From contig DASXYU010000030.1 of assembly GCA_036502295.1 (NCBI GenBank), forward strand, positions 1-50,293: DNA of 50,293 nt. The letters run 5' to 3'. Both the position numbers and the translations under genes were made by a program. The stretch comes from DASXYU01 sp036502295. Lineage in GTDB: Bacteria; Actinomycetota; Actinomycetes; Mycobacteriales; Jatrophihabitantaceae. The notes below the pieces were generated by a model that saw nothing but the letters and a program-made list of their open reading frames with translations, was not told the DNA's origin and searched no databases. Positions within the stretch are counted from its first letter, which is position 1. Every line of letters starts with the position of its first letter. Shown here piece by piece: positions 8,208 through 17,167 of this stretch.

Positions 8208-9209
8208 TCATGCGACAACTCGAACTGCTGAGGGATCCCAGGCAAGGCGAACGACTTCGCCGCGGACGACACTCCTCGGCGCAGACGTGTTCAGGAGCAA
8301 CGCGGTGAGTGCACCGTGCTCGGTGTCGACGACGACGCGGGTCTCCGCTCCGGCATAGACGGTGTCGCGAACGGTGCCTGACACGATCTCGTGTCCGGGT
8401 GACGGCACATCATCACCGACGAGGACGGCGATCTTCTCAGGACGGATCGACACCACGTCATCGGTCCCTCGGTCGATGAGATTCGAGGTGCCGACGAACT
8501 CCGCGACGAACCGCGTCGCCGGACTCTCGTAGACCTCTTCGGCGGTGCCGATCTGCTCGATGCGTCCTTCATGCAGGACGGCGAGACGATCGCAGAGCGT
8601 GAGGGCTTCGTCCTGGTCATGCGTAACGAGGATGAAGGTGATGCGCACCTCGCGCTGGATTGCCTTCAGCTCGAGCTGCATCTCCTCGCGCAGCTTGAGG
8701 TCGAGGGCGCCGAGCGGCTCGTCAAGGAGTAGCACTCGAGGGCGGTTGACCAAGGCGCGTGCGAGCGCAACTCGCTGCCGCTGTCCACCGGAGAGTTGGC
8801 CGGGCTTGCGCGGCCCGTAACCGACGAGGTGCACGAGTTCAAGGGCGTCCTCCACGCGGCGACGCCGTTCGGAGCGTGCCACCTTCTTCACCTTGAGGCC
8901 GTACTCGACGTTCTGGTGCACGCTCATGTGCGGAAAGAGTGCGTAGTCCTGGAAGACGGTGGTGACGTCGCGCCGGAACGGCGGCGTTGTTGTCGCATCG
9001 GCGCCGTCGAGTTCGATGCTCCCTGCTGTCGGCTCCTCGAAACCGGCGATCATCCGCAGGACCGTGGTCTTGCCCGAGCCGGAGGGGCCGAGCATCGCGA
9101 AGAACTCGCCGTCGGCGATATCGAGGTCGAGCTGGTCCACTGCGACGACCGGACCGAAGGTCTTGCGCAGACCCTTCAGCCGAATCGCGGGGTGGACGTG
9201 CTCGGTCAT
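8208..9209 (-). CDS. ABC transporter ATP-binding protein, PotA/polyamine type
   Basis: 333 residues. Walker A GPSGSGKTT at 41-49, signature LSGGQRQRVALARAL from 139, Walker B LLDEP at 161-165, and a switch histidine in VTHDQDEAL. A C-terminal TOBE-like region (from ~240) is typical of the importer ATPases for spermidine/putrescine, iron or sulfate. The neighbours for putrescine/GABA catabolism make a polyamine importer likely. No permease or substrate-binding gene accompanies it in this window, so the rest of the transporter must lie elsewhere or the ATPase is shared. Start is the ATG at 9209; no clear ribosome binding site is seen. Confidence 0.85.
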   Translation of the reverse strand: MTEHVHPAIRLKGLRKTFGPVVAVDQLDLDIADGEFFAMLGPSGSGKTTVLRMIAGFEEPTAGSIELDGADATTTPPFRRDVTTVFQDYALFPHMSVHQNVEYGLKVKKVARSERRRRVEDALELVHLVGYGPRKPGQLSGGQRQRVALARALVNRPRVLLLDEPLGALDLKLREEMQLELKAIQREVRITFILVTHDQDEALTLCDRLAVLHEGRIEQIGTAEEVYESPATRFVAEFVGTSNLIDRGTDDVVSIRPEKIAVLVGDDVPSPGHEIVSGTVRDTVYAGAETRVVVDTEHGALTALLLNTSAPRSVVRGEVVRLAWDPSAVRVVA

Positions 9210-9238
9210 CGCACTGAGTCTCGCTGGTCCGCGTCCCG

Positions 9239-9460
9239 CTAGGCCATCTCGATGACCGCGATGACGTCGCCCTCGCGAATCGCGTCCCCGGCGGAGACCG
9301 CGATCTCCACGACAGTGCCCGAAACCTCGGCAAGCACCGGGATCTCCATCTTCATCGACTCAAGGATGACGAGGCTGTCCGACGCCGAAACGGTGTCACC
9401 GAGTTCCACTGCGACCGAACCCACATTGGCCACCAGCTCCGCTGCAATCGTGTGCTTCAC
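9239..9460 (-). CDS. Stand-alone biotinyl (or lipoyl) carrier domain protein
   Basis: 73 residues, a single biotinyl-domain fold. The modification site is Lys37 in ESMKMEIP, the canonical biotinylation tetrapeptide with flanking Met residues. Small free-standing biotinylated proteins of this size are known in Actinobacteria (mycobacterial TB7.3). Their carboxylase partner is generally unclear, and no biotin carboxylase or carboxyltransferase is nearby here. The start is a GTG at 9460. It lies between the aldehyde dehydrogenase and the PotA-like ATPase on the same strand, 27 and 29 bp from them, so it is probably part of that operon. Confidence 0.85.
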   Translation of the reverse strand: MKHTIAAELVANVGSVAVELGDTVSASDSLVILESMKMEIPVLAEVSGTVVEIAVSAGDAIREGDVIAVIEMA

Positions 9461-9487
9461 GGTCTAAGGCTAGTGCTCTCTCGCCGC

Positions 9488-10927
9488 TCAGTACTCGATG
9501 TTGTGCATCACGTGCTTGATGCGCATGTAGTCCTCGAGACCGTAAAGCGAAAGGTCCTTGCCGTAACCGGAGTGCTTGAAGCCACCGTGCGGCATCTCGG
9601 CGACGATCGGAATGTGGTCGTTGACCCAGACGCAGCCGAAGTCCAGGCGGCGCACCACGCGCATCGCGCGGCCGTGGTCCTTGGTCCAGACGGAGGAGGC
9701 GAGGCCGTATTCGATGTCGTTGGCCCAGCGCACCGCTTCGTCCTCGTCGGTGAACTGCTGCACGGTGATCACCGGACCGAAGATCTCCTGCTGCACCGCG
9801 GAGTCGTCCTGCTTGAGGTTGCTGATGACCGTCGGTGTCCAGAAGTAGCCCTTGTCGCCCTGCTGCGTGCCCCCGGCGAGCAACTGCGCGTGATCCGGGA
9901 GACTTCCCACCATGCTGCTCACGCGAGCGAGCTGGTTGGCGTTGTTCAAGGGTCCGTAGAGGACGTCCTCGTCTTCGGGCATACCGGTCCTGGTGTTCTT
10001 GGCCTGCTCGGCGAGAGCCTCCGCGAGGTCGGCGGCGACCCTGGGGCCGGCGAGGACGCGGGTAGCGGCGGTACAGTCCTGGCCGGCGTTGAAGTAGCCG
10101 GCGATGGCGATCGTCTCGGCGGCGGCCTCGATATCGGCATCGTCGAAGACGATCACCGGTGCCTTGCCACCGAGTTCGAGGTGGGTGCGCTTGAGATCAG
10201 CCGCGGCGGCGGCGGCGACCTCGTAGCCGGCGCGGGTAGAGCCGGTGATGGAGACCATCGCAGGCACCTTGTGCGACACGATGGCGCGTCCGGTGTCGCG
10301 GTCACCGCAGACCACGTTGAAGACGCCGGGCGGGAGGAACTCCGCGGCGATCTCGGCGAGCAGCGTCGCAGAGACGGGCGTGGTGTCCGACGGCTTGAGG
10401 ACGACGCAGTTGCCGGCCGCGAGCGCGGGGGCGATCTTCCAGATCGCCATCATCAGCGGGTAGTTCCACGGCGCGACCTGTCCCACGACGCCGAGGGGCT
10501 CGCGGCGGATGTAGGAGGTGTGGCCGGGCATGTACTCGCCCGCGCTGCGTCCTTCGAGAACGCGGGCGGCGCCGGCGAAGAAACGAAGGTGATCGACCGA
10601 AGGCGGTACCTCCTCGCTCGCCGTCATGCCGAGCGGCTTGCCCGTGTTCTGGCTCTCGGCGGCAACGACCTCCTCGGCCCGCGCCTCGATCGCATCGGCG
10701 AACTTGAGCAGTGCGAGCTGGCGCTCCTTCGGGGTGCTGTCACGCCAGGTCTCGAAGGCATTGCTCGCCACCGTGTAGGCCGCGTCGACGTCGGCGGCGC
10801 CGGAGAGCGGCGCCGATCCGAAGACCTCGCCGCTGGTCGGATCGATGAGCTCGGTCCGGCGACCGTCAGCCGCGTCGACGAACGCACCGTTGATGAAGTT
10901 CTGCACCTGCCGCTGGCTGGCAGCCAT
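9488..10927 (-). CDS. Aldehyde dehydrogenase, probable gamma-aminobutyraldehyde dehydrogenase
   Basis: 479 residues. NAD(P)-dependent aldehyde dehydrogenase with Asn155 (APWNYP), the general base Glu251 (ELGGKAP), and nucleophile Cys285 (NAGQDCTAAT). The stretch GEYMPGHTSYIRREPLG and the length resemble PatD/YdcW aminobutyraldehyde dehydrogenases, which oxidise 4-aminobutanal from putrescine to GABA. GabT, three genes downstream, would use the GABA. Betaine aldehyde dehydrogenase is the main alternative. The ATG at 10927 is preceded by a GGAG-containing stretch. It is the first gene of the cluster, and a 12-bp palindrome lies about 35 bp upstream. Confidence 0.88.
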   Translation of the reverse strand: MAASQRQVQNFINGAFVDAADGRRTELIDPTSGEVFGSAPLSGAADVDAAYTVASNAFETWRDSTPKERQLALLKFADAIEARAEEVVAAESQNTGKPLGMTASEEVPPSVDHLRFFAGAARVLEGRSAGEYMPGHTSYIRREPLGVVGQVAPWNYPLMMAIWKIAPALAAGNCVVLKPSDTTPVSATLLAEIAAEFLPPGVFNVVCGDRDTGRAIVSHKVPAMVSITGSTRAGYEVAAAAAADLKRTHLELGGKAPVIVFDDADIEAAAETIAIAGYFNAGQDCTAATRVLAGPRVAADLAEALAEQAKNTRTGMPEDEDVLYGPLNNANQLARVSSMVGSLPDHAQLLAGGTQQGDKGYFWTPTVISNLKQDDSAVQQEIFGPVITVQQFTDEDEAVRWANDIEYGLASSVWTKDHGRAMRVVRRLDFGCVWVNDHIPIVAEMPHGGFKHSGYGKDLSLYGLEDYMRIKHVMHNIEY

Positions 10928-10960
10928 GCTCCACGCTCCATTTTGAAGGCTTGCTTTTCG

Positions 10961-10972
10961 TCCTCGCGAGGA
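10961..10972. promoter_or_regulatory. 12-bp palindrome upstream of the aldehyde dehydrogenase gene
   Basis: TCCTCGCGAGGA is perfectly self-complementary and lies 34 bp before the ATG in the 227-bp divergent spacer shared with the SpoIID-family gene. It may be an operator for the putrescine/GABA cluster, but no regulator gene adjoins it. Nothing else in the spacer is clear. Confidence 0.35.
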
Positions 10973-11154
10973 TAGGTAGGCAACGTTACGACGCTGTCTC
11001 CCCCGCTTATAACAACGGAAAACGTAGCACTATGGTGATTTCCGCGACGAAAACCGTCGAGTTTGGCCTCGCCGTCTCGACGTCCGGAAAACTACGTCGT
11101 TGTAACTTGTGAGACTGGTGTTAAACGCCAATACGCGTTGGGCATATGTGATCC

Positions 11155-13068
11155 GTGCGTACCGCCTACGTCGTCATTGCCGCCTGCCTCGGCGCGCTCC
11201 TGACGTCTCTCCTGGTGGCTACCGGCCCCGCCCGGGCGGTCTCCCCCGGCACGCTCTACCCCGTCAACGCCGACGGCGCCTTCGTCGTCGACGGACACGG
11301 CAACGGTCACGGTCACGGCCTCAGCCAGTACGGCGCCCAGGGCGCAGCTCTCGCGGGACTCAGCACCGCGCAGATCCTCGCCTTCTACTACCCGGGCACC
11401 ACGCTCACGACCCTCGCGCCCGTGCCCACCATCCGGGTGCGGATCACCGGCGGCTACACCCAGACCTGCGTGCAGGCGAAGGCCGGTCTCACCGCCACCG
11501 GCGTCAGCGACGCGCTGCCCTCCACCGGCAGCCTCAAGATCTGGCTCACCCAGACGAGCATGACGCTCGGCGCCTACAGCTCCGCGCGCTGCACCGGGTC
11601 ACCGACCAAGACTTGGGACGAAGTCGGGGCGATCAACCTCGACATCAGCAGCGCCGATGGTTACGTCCGACTGCTCCGATCCGACGGCACCTCCGCGGAC
11701 TACAACGGTTCGATCGGCGCGGCACCGAGCAGCGCGGGCGAGGTCACGGTCAACAAGGTCAGCCTCGACCTCTACGCCCAAGGCGTGGCTCCTCGGGAGA
11801 TGCCTGCGAGTTGGAACCTCGCCGCTGTGCAGGCTCAGACGATCGCGGCGCGGACCTACGGCGAGTACGAACTCGAGCACGCCGCAGCGAATGATCGCTA
11901 CGACATCTGCGACAGCACCAACTGCCAGGTCTATGGAGGCAGGGCGCGCTACGACTCCAGCGGCAAGGTCGTCTACACCGACTTCCCGGCGGGCGCGGCG
12001 AACAACCTCGGCACCGTCCTCACCTACAAGGGCTCAGCGGCCTTCACCCAATACTCGGCAAGCAACGGCGGGTGGACGGTCGACGGGGGTCAGCCGTACC
12101 TGGTGAGCAAGCAGGATCCCTACGACAATGCAGCCTCCGGCGACCCATACCTGAACTGGACCAGGACGGTGGCCGCGAAGACCGTCGCGTCGAGCTTCGG
12201 CATGAAGTCGGTGACCTCGATCGAAATCACCGGCCGCGACGGGAACGGCGACTTCGGCGGGCGCGTGACGAGCGGCTACGTCAACGGCCTCTCCAGCTCG
12301 GGCGCAACCGTGCGGGTACAGGCGACCGGGTACGGGCTGCAGTCGGCTCTGGGACTGCCAGAGAACTGGTTCAGCCTCGATGGCGACGGGGCGCAGTCAC
12401 TGCCGCCGACTCCGACGAGTCCGTATGACAGCTACCTGAAGGTGGTCTTCAAGAACCTTGCCGGCGCCAAGCCGACGGTCGCGCAGTTGCGCGACTGGGC
12501 CGGGCAGCTCTCCGCCGGGATGACCCCTCCGGCGCTCACGACCTATCTCGCCAACAGTCAGACGGCCCGACGCCATGCGGCGAAACAGCTCTACGTCACG
12601 ATCATCGGCAAGACCCCGGGCGGTGCGACCGTCTCCGATGGGGCGGCATACATCAAGAAGAACGGCTACCTCGGCTACGAGACACGGCTCTTCGCCTCCG
12701 AGACGTACTACAAGAAGGTAGGCCGCAAGCCGGCGAAGCTCGTGGCGGCGATGTTCGCCAATCCACTGTTGCTGGGCAAGCTGCCGCCCGCAAAGACGAA
12801 GAAGGCCTGGGTCGCGAGGATGACGCTGCGACCACCACACAAGACAGTGATCCACGCGCTGCTCGTCTCGCGGCCGGTGGTCACCACTCAGGTCAAGGCG
12901 GCGGCCAAGGCCACCTTCGGCACGACGCTCGCCAATGCGGACGTGGCGTCGTGGTCGTCCAGCTTCACCAACGCGGGCTACAGCACGCCACTGCTCAAGG
13001 CGGCGGCCCTGGCCGCTCCGGACGTCCTGCAGGCATATGGCGTGACAGCCCCGACGACCGCTGGCTAA
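11155..13068 (+). CDS. Secreted SpoIID/LytB-domain protein with C-terminal DUF4214-like region
   Basis: 637 residues. A signal peptide (residues ~1-28, hydrophobic, ending GPARA) predicts export. GHGHGLSQYGAQGAA (about 51-65) and YAQGVAPREMP...AQTIAARTYGEYELEH (about 207-242) are the hallmarks of SpoIID-family proteins, lytic transglycosylases or amidase enhancers acting on peptidoglycan. From ~425 a helical region (YDSYLKVVFKNLAG..., ADVASWSSSFTNAGY) resembles DUF4214-like modules found in secreted proteins. In non-sporulating Actinobacteria a role in cell-wall remodelling is plausible. The start is a GTG at 11155 with no recognisable ribosome binding site. It is divergent from the aldehyde dehydrogenase gene. 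Confidence 0.85.
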   Translation: MRTAYVVIAACLGALLTSLLVATGPARAVSPGTLYPVNADGAFVVDGHGNGHGHGLSQYGAQGAALAGLSTAQILAFYYPGTTLTTLAPVPTIRVRITGGYTQTCVQAKAGLTATGVSDALPSTGSLKIWLTQTSMTLGAYSSARCTGSPTKTWDEVGAINLDISSADGYVRLLRSDGTSADYNGSIGAAPSSAGEVTVNKVSLDLYAQGVAPREMPASWNLAAVQAQTIAARTYGEYELEHAAANDRYDICDSTNCQVYGGRARYDSSGKVVYTDFPAGAANNLGTVLTYKGSAAFTQYSASNGGWTVDGGQPYLVSKQDPYDNAASGDPYLNWTRTVAAKTVASSFGMKSVTSIEITGRDGNGDFGGRVTSGYVNGLSSSGATVRVQATGYGLQSALGLPENWFSLDGDGAQSLPPTPTSPYDSYLKVVFKNLAGAKPTVAQLRDWAGQLSAGMTPPALTTYLANSQTARRHAAKQLYVTIIGKTPGGATVSDGAAYIKKNGYLGYETRLFASETYYKKVGRKPAKLVAAMFANPLLLGKLPPAKTKKAWVARMTLRPPHKTVIHALLVSRPVVTTQVKAAAKATFGTTLANADVASWSSSFTNAGYSTPLLKAAALAAPDVLQAYGVTAPTTAG

Positions 13069-13080
13069 ACTGGCCGCATC

Positions 13081-13128
13081 ATGACATTCGCGCTGCTTCT
13101 TCGTAGCCGCGACGAGGTCCGGAGCTAG
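13081..13128 (+). CDS. leuA leader peptide (15 aa, three consecutive Leu codons)
   Basis: A 16-codon frame (ATG 13081, TAG 13126-13128) encodes MTFALLLRSRDEVRS, with three Leu codons in a row (CTG CTT CTT). It lies 158 bp upstream of leuA on the same strand and immediately before a strong hairpin. Leucine-rich leader peptides before leuA are known in Actinobacteria, where ribosome stalling at scarce Leu-tRNA controls transcription or translation. CTT is a rare codon in this GC-rich sequence, which would sharpen the response. Confidence 0.7.
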   Translation: MTFALLLRSRDEVRS

Positions 13129-13151
13129 GTTCCGGTCGGCCCCTCGTCGCG
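13108..13151 (+). promoter_or_regulatory. Attenuator-type hairpin of the leuA leader
   Basis: Arms CGCGACGAGG (13108-13117) and CCTCGTCGCG (13142-13151) pair perfectly over 10 bp; a smaller inner CCGGA/TCCGG stem is possible. The 5' arm overlaps the end of the leader peptide frame, as expected if the translating ribosome decides folding. No U-run follows, so termination could be Rho-dependent. Confidence 0.6.
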
Positions 13152-13286
13152 GGCCTTCTCGGTGCGCCGACCGAATCCACAATCCGGTGTTTGGCTGTTG
13201 CAGCCGTCAACCCTCAATCGTTCGGCTTGAGAGCGCGCGCGCTCTCCACCTCGCTCAATCGAGTAATCCATTTTGGAGCAGCAATC

Positions 13287-15029
13287 ATGAGCAGCACCAG
13301 GAACTTCGCACAACAACCCAGTGGCATGCCGTGTCACCGCTACCAACCCTTCAGGGCCGTCGAGCTGCCCGATAGACAGTGGCCCTCCAAGACCATCACG
13401 CAGGCGCCGCGCTGGCTCTCCACCGATCTGCGCGATGGCAACCAGGCGCTCATCGACCCGATGAACTCCGCCCGTAAGAACACGATGTTCGACATGCTCG
13501 TGACGATGGGCTACAAGGAGATCGAGGTCGGCTTTCCCTCCGCGAGCCAGACCGACTTCGACTTCGTCCGCAGTCTCATCGAGGGCGACCGCATCCCCGA
13601 GGACGTGCGCATCTCCGTCCTCGTGCAGGCACGTGAGGAGCTCATCGAGCGGACGCTGGAGTCACTCGTCGGCGCGAAGCAGGCGACCGTGCACATCTAC
13701 AACGCGGTGAGTGAGACCTTCCGTCGCGTCGTCTTCGGCTTCGGTGCCGGTGCCGAAGGACGGGCCCGAGCCCGCGCCACCGCCGTCGACGGCGTGCAGT
13801 CGATCATGAAATACGCCGATATCCACCTCGACGGTCGCACGGACTTCGGGCTGGAGTACTCGCCGGAGATCTTCATGGACGCCGACCTCGACTTCAGCCT
13901 CGAGGTCTGCGAGGCCGTCATGGACGTCTGGCAGCCCGGACCGGACCGCGAGATCGTTCTCAACCTGCCGTGCACGGTCGAGCGCTCCACGCCGAACGTC
14001 TATGCCGACCAGATCGAGTGGATGTCGCGCAACCTGAGCCGCCGTGACTTCATCGCGCTGTCGGTGCACACGCACAACGACCGCGGCACCGCCACGGCCG
14101 ACGCCGAACTCGCGCAACTCGCCGGTGCCGACCGCGTCGAAGGCTGCCTCTTCGGCAACGGTGAACGTAGCGGCAACGTCGACCTGGTGACCCTCGGACT
14201 GAACCTCTATGTGCAGGGCATCGACCCGATGATCGACTTCAGCAACCTCGACGAGATCCGCCGCACCGCCGAGTACTGCAACCGCATCGACGTGCACGAG
14301 CGTCACCCGTACTCCGGCGACCTCGTCTACACGAGCTTCAGCGGCTCGCACCAGGACGCGATCAAGAAGGGCCTCGAGGACCTGGAGAAGCAGGCCGCCG
14401 AGGCTGGCAAGTCGGTCGGCGAGATGCGTTGGGACATCCCGTACCTGCCGATCGACCCGAAGGACGTCGGGCGCACCTACGAGGCGGTCATCCGCGTCAA
14501 CTCGCAGTCGGGCAAGGGCGGCGTCGCCTACATCATGAAGGCTGACCACCACCTCGACCTCCCGCGCCGCCTGCAGATCGAGTTCAGCCAGGTGATTCAG
14601 CGGCATACCGACGTCGCAGGTGGCGAGGTCGAGCCCGCCCTCATGTACGAGATCTTCGCGGGTGAGTACCTCGCGGCCGGCAACTTCGATCTCATCAAGT
14701 TCAGCAGCAGCAGCGAGGACGGCGTCGAGAAGATCGCCGCCACCGTGCGCGCCTTCGGCAACGAGCACGTCCTCACCGGGGTGGGCAACGGACCGATCGC
14801 CGCGTTCTGCTCGGCGCTCTCGGCAGTCGATCTCGGGATGGGCGGAGTCAACGTCCGCGTCCTCGACTACACCGAACACGCCCTCACCTCCGGGCGTGAC
14901 GCCGAGGCTGCCGCCTACCTCGAAACCGAGATCGGCGAGCAGGTCTACTGGGGCGTCGGTGTCAGTGAGTCGATCGTCGGCGCGTCACTGCGCGGCATCA
15001 TCAGCGCGCTCAACCGGGCTTCCCGATGA
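13287..15029 (+). CDS. leuA: 2-isopropylmalate synthase
   Basis: 580 residues. The DRE-TIM barrel metal site is visible in STDLRDGNQALIDPM (residues ~46-60) and in SVHTHNDRGTATAD; EGCLFGNGERSGNVDL is the second family signature. The C-terminal ~130 residues form the leucine-binding regulatory domain (VNVRVLDYTEHALTSGRDAEA). The enzyme joins acetyl-CoA and 2-ketoisovalerate in the first step of leucine synthesis. Start ATG 13287 follows GGAG at 8 nt. Expression is probably controlled by the leader peptide and hairpin upstream. The last 45 bp overlap the 3' end of the convergent protease gene. Confidence 0.96.
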   Translation: MSSTRNFAQQPSGMPCHRYQPFRAVELPDRQWPSKTITQAPRWLSTDLRDGNQALIDPMNSARKNTMFDMLVTMGYKEIEVGFPSASQTDFDFVRSLIEGDRIPEDVRISVLVQAREELIERTLESLVGAKQATVHIYNAVSETFRRVVFGFGAGAEGRARARATAVDGVQSIMKYADIHLDGRTDFGLEYSPEIFMDADLDFSLEVCEAVMDVWQPGPDREIVLNLPCTVERSTPNVYADQIEWMSRNLSRRDFIALSVHTHNDRGTATADAELAQLAGADRVEGCLFGNGERSGNVDLVTLGLNLYVQGIDPMIDFSNLDEIRRTAEYCNRIDVHERHPYSGDLVYTSFSGSHQDAIKKGLEDLEKQAAEAGKSVGEMRWDIPYLPIDPKDVGRTYEAVIRVNSQSGKGGVAYIMKADHHLDLPRRLQIEFSQVIQRHTDVAGGEVEPALMYEIFAGEYLAAGNFDLIKFSSSSEDGVEKIAATVRAFGNEHVLTGVGNGPIAAFCSALSAVDLGMGGVNVRVLDYTEHALTSGRDAEAAAYLETEIGEQVYWGVGVSESIVGASLRGIISALNRASR

Positions 15030-17153
15030 CGCCTGGCTGTTAAGCGCCAGCAGCATGACAGCGGCAAGACCGCAGAGTCCGATCAGTGCCAGCACTCCGC
15101 CGAGGACGACCTTCGTGGTGATCCGTCCGGCGGAGTGCTGCTCTATGTGGACGGTTCCGAACGAGGCATCCGCATGGCCGGCGGCCGTGGGTGGCGTCGG
15201 CTTCGCCGCGGCGAGGGCCGCGGCACGCTGCAGGAACGGCTGGACGCGGGCGTAGACGGGGTCCGGGGCGTCCTTCGGTACGTCGGCGAGGACGGCGCGG
15301 TTGGCGTCCAGCACGCCGTAGCCGTAGTCGGCTGACGGTTCGCTGCTGCGGCGGGTGAGCGTGGCGAAGAGGCGGGCCTCCACCTGCCGCGCTGTCAGCG
15401 TCGGATGCTTCGACCAGACGAGCGCGGCTACAGCCGAGGTGATCGCGGTCGCCTGACTACTGCCGTCCCCGGTGAAGCCCGTGCCCGCGACTCGTCCGAG
15501 GGACGGGACGTTTTCGCCCGGGGCGACAAAGGAGAGGTAGCGGCGGCGCGACGAGAAGTCAGCGACGGTGCCGTCCTGCCCGATCGCTCCGACCGCGACG
15601 ACACCGAGACAGGCCGCGGGGGCTTCGATCGGATTGCCGGTGTTTCCTCCGTTACCACCGGCTGCAATCAGGATCGCCCCCTTGCTGAGCGCGTAGTTGA
15701 CAGCGGATTGATCGGCCTGTGGGCACGAGGCTTGGGTGCCCGCGCGGCTGCTGCCGACAGACATGTTGATGATCTTCGCGCCATGGTCGACGGCCCAGCG
15801 GATCGCTGCGGCGACGTAGTCCTTGTCCGAGACGTCGGTGGTGCTGGCGATCGGCAATGCGACCGGGAGGATCTTCGCGTTCGGGGCGATGCCGGTGATG
15901 CCGAAGGTGCTCGGCGAGGTCACCATGATCGAGGCCATGGCGGTGCCGTGCCCGAAGTCGTCGACGTCGCGATCGATGCGTCCGTCGCCGCCGAGCGAGC
16001 CGAAGTCCTTGCCTGCGAGCACCTTGCCGTGCAGTCCATCGAGGTCGGCGTTCACACCGGTGTCGAGCTCAGCGATCGTGACACCCGCACCGCGGGCGCC
16101 GCCCGCCCAGAGGTCCTCGATGTGCCACTGATCGAACCAGTACTCCGGAGCCTCCGGCGGCCCAGGAGCCGCGTGGATCGTCTCGGTGGTTGCGGAGCCG
16201 GCGGCGCTGGCGTCTCGAGACCTGCCCCACACAACGCTGATCGGCTCGGTCAGATACATCCACGCGGTAAGCGGCAGCGTGACCTTCCCCGCCTGCGCTA
16301 CAGGTAGGTTCTCGCGGCTGAGCCGGTCATAGGTCGCATCGACATCGGCCGAGCCGGTCACCGCGACGACGCCTGCCGCGTCACCCGTGATCGCGAGGTG
16401 CGCCGCCCGGGCCACGTCGCTGGTGAGGTGACCGTGCAGCGTCCCCGGAACGACCAGCGAGGAGGGCAGCGGACACGTCGAGTCGGCGCGGGGCGTCGTG
16501 ACGCACTGCTTCATCGCTGCCGCGACGGCAGCGGTAACCCCGTCCTGACCGGCCTTCGTCAAGGCGACGCCGACGTCATAGGAGGCACCGGTGCTGAAGT
16601 CGATCGACCCGTGATCGTGGTCGAGGGTGAGCAGGTCGCTGTCGAAGCTGATCGGGAGTGCGCCGGGAAAGAGCAGCACCTGTCCGGTCGGTACCCGCCC
16701 GGACAGGATGTGCGCCCGCTCGCCGGCTTGTGTCAGGTGCAAGGTCGTCGGGATCGCGGCCTCGTCCATGCGCCACGTGCTGCCGGCGCGATGCAGGGCG
16801 ACGATCGTCCTCACCTGGCGTGTCTCGTCGGCGTACCGCAGTGAGTAGCTCACCGGCACCGACGCACGGTCACTGTTGTGCGTGCTCTCGCCGACCCGCA
16901 CGTCGACGATCGGAGCCAGCATTTGCTGTGCACCGAGGACGGCATCGGTAAGCAAGGTACGCGGCGCATCCGGGAGGTCGCCGTAGCCGAGCGCCGCGGC
17001 TGCGTCGCCCTGCTGCAGCGCCGTGAAGTAGTCGGTGACCACGTGGGTCGGCGAGGACGAACGTCCCCGGCCGGAGACTGCGAGGACGATCCCCACCGCG
17101 ACGAAGACGACGCTGAGCAGAGCCGCGGCGGCGAGCACTGTGCGGCGGCTCAT
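14985..17153 (-). CDS. Subtilisin-like (S8) serine protease, membrane-anchored
   Basis: 722 residues. N-terminal signal/anchor segment (residues ~5-27), then a ~300-residue N-terminal domain without clear motifs, then an S8 domain from ~340: Asp364 (AELDTGVN), His402 (FGHGTAMAS), oxyanion Asn501 (AAGGNGGN) and catalytic Ser566 (GDGSSQATA, with Ser replacing the usual Thr before it). A transmembrane segment near 682-706 is followed by a short tail. This layout (signal, S8, C-terminal TM) recalls mycosins of type VII secretion, but no ESX gene is nearby and the large N-terminal domain is unusual. The active site therefore faces outside. It overlaps leuA by 45 bp tail to tail; recR starts 610 bp upstream of its start with only 14 bp between the genes. 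Confidence 0.88.
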   Translation of the reverse strand: MSRRTVLAAAALLSVVFVAVGIVLAVSGRGRSSSPTHVVTDYFTALQQGDAAAALGYGDLPDAPRTLLTDAVLGAQQMLAPIVDVRVGESTHNSDRASVPVSYSLRYADETRQVRTIVALHRAGSTWRMDEAAIPTTLHLTQAGERAHILSGRVPTGQVLLFPGALPISFDSDLLTLDHDHGSIDFSTGASYDVGVALTKAGQDGVTAAVAAAMKQCVTTPRADSTCPLPSSLVVPGTLHGHLTSDVARAAHLAITGDAAGVVAVTGSADVDATYDRLSRENLPVAQAGKVTLPLTAWMYLTEPISVVWGRSRDASAAGSATTETIHAAPGPPEAPEYWFDQWHIEDLWAGGARGAGVTIAELDTGVNADLDGLHGKVLAGKDFGSLGGDGRIDRDVDDFGHGTAMASIMVTSPSTFGITGIAPNAKILPVALPIASTTDVSDKDYVAAAIRWAVDHGAKIINMSVGSSRAGTQASCPQADQSAVNYALSKGAILIAAGGNGGNTGNPIEAPAACLGVVAVGAIGQDGTVADFSSRRRYLSFVAPGENVPSLGRVAGTGFTGDGSSQATAITSAVAALVWSKHPTLTARQVEARLFATLTRRSSEPSADYGYGVLDANRAVLADVPKDAPDPVYARVQPFLQRAAALAAAKPTPPTAAGHADASFGTVHIEQHSAGRITTKVVLGGVLALIGLCGLAAVMLLALNSQASSGSPVERADDAAQ

Positions 17154-17167
17154 GGGATGGGCAGCGG

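Noticed and set aside
9452..10975. A 507-codon open frame antisense to the aldehyde dehydrogenase gene
   Set aside because: Complementary shadow of a well-supported gene with full active site.
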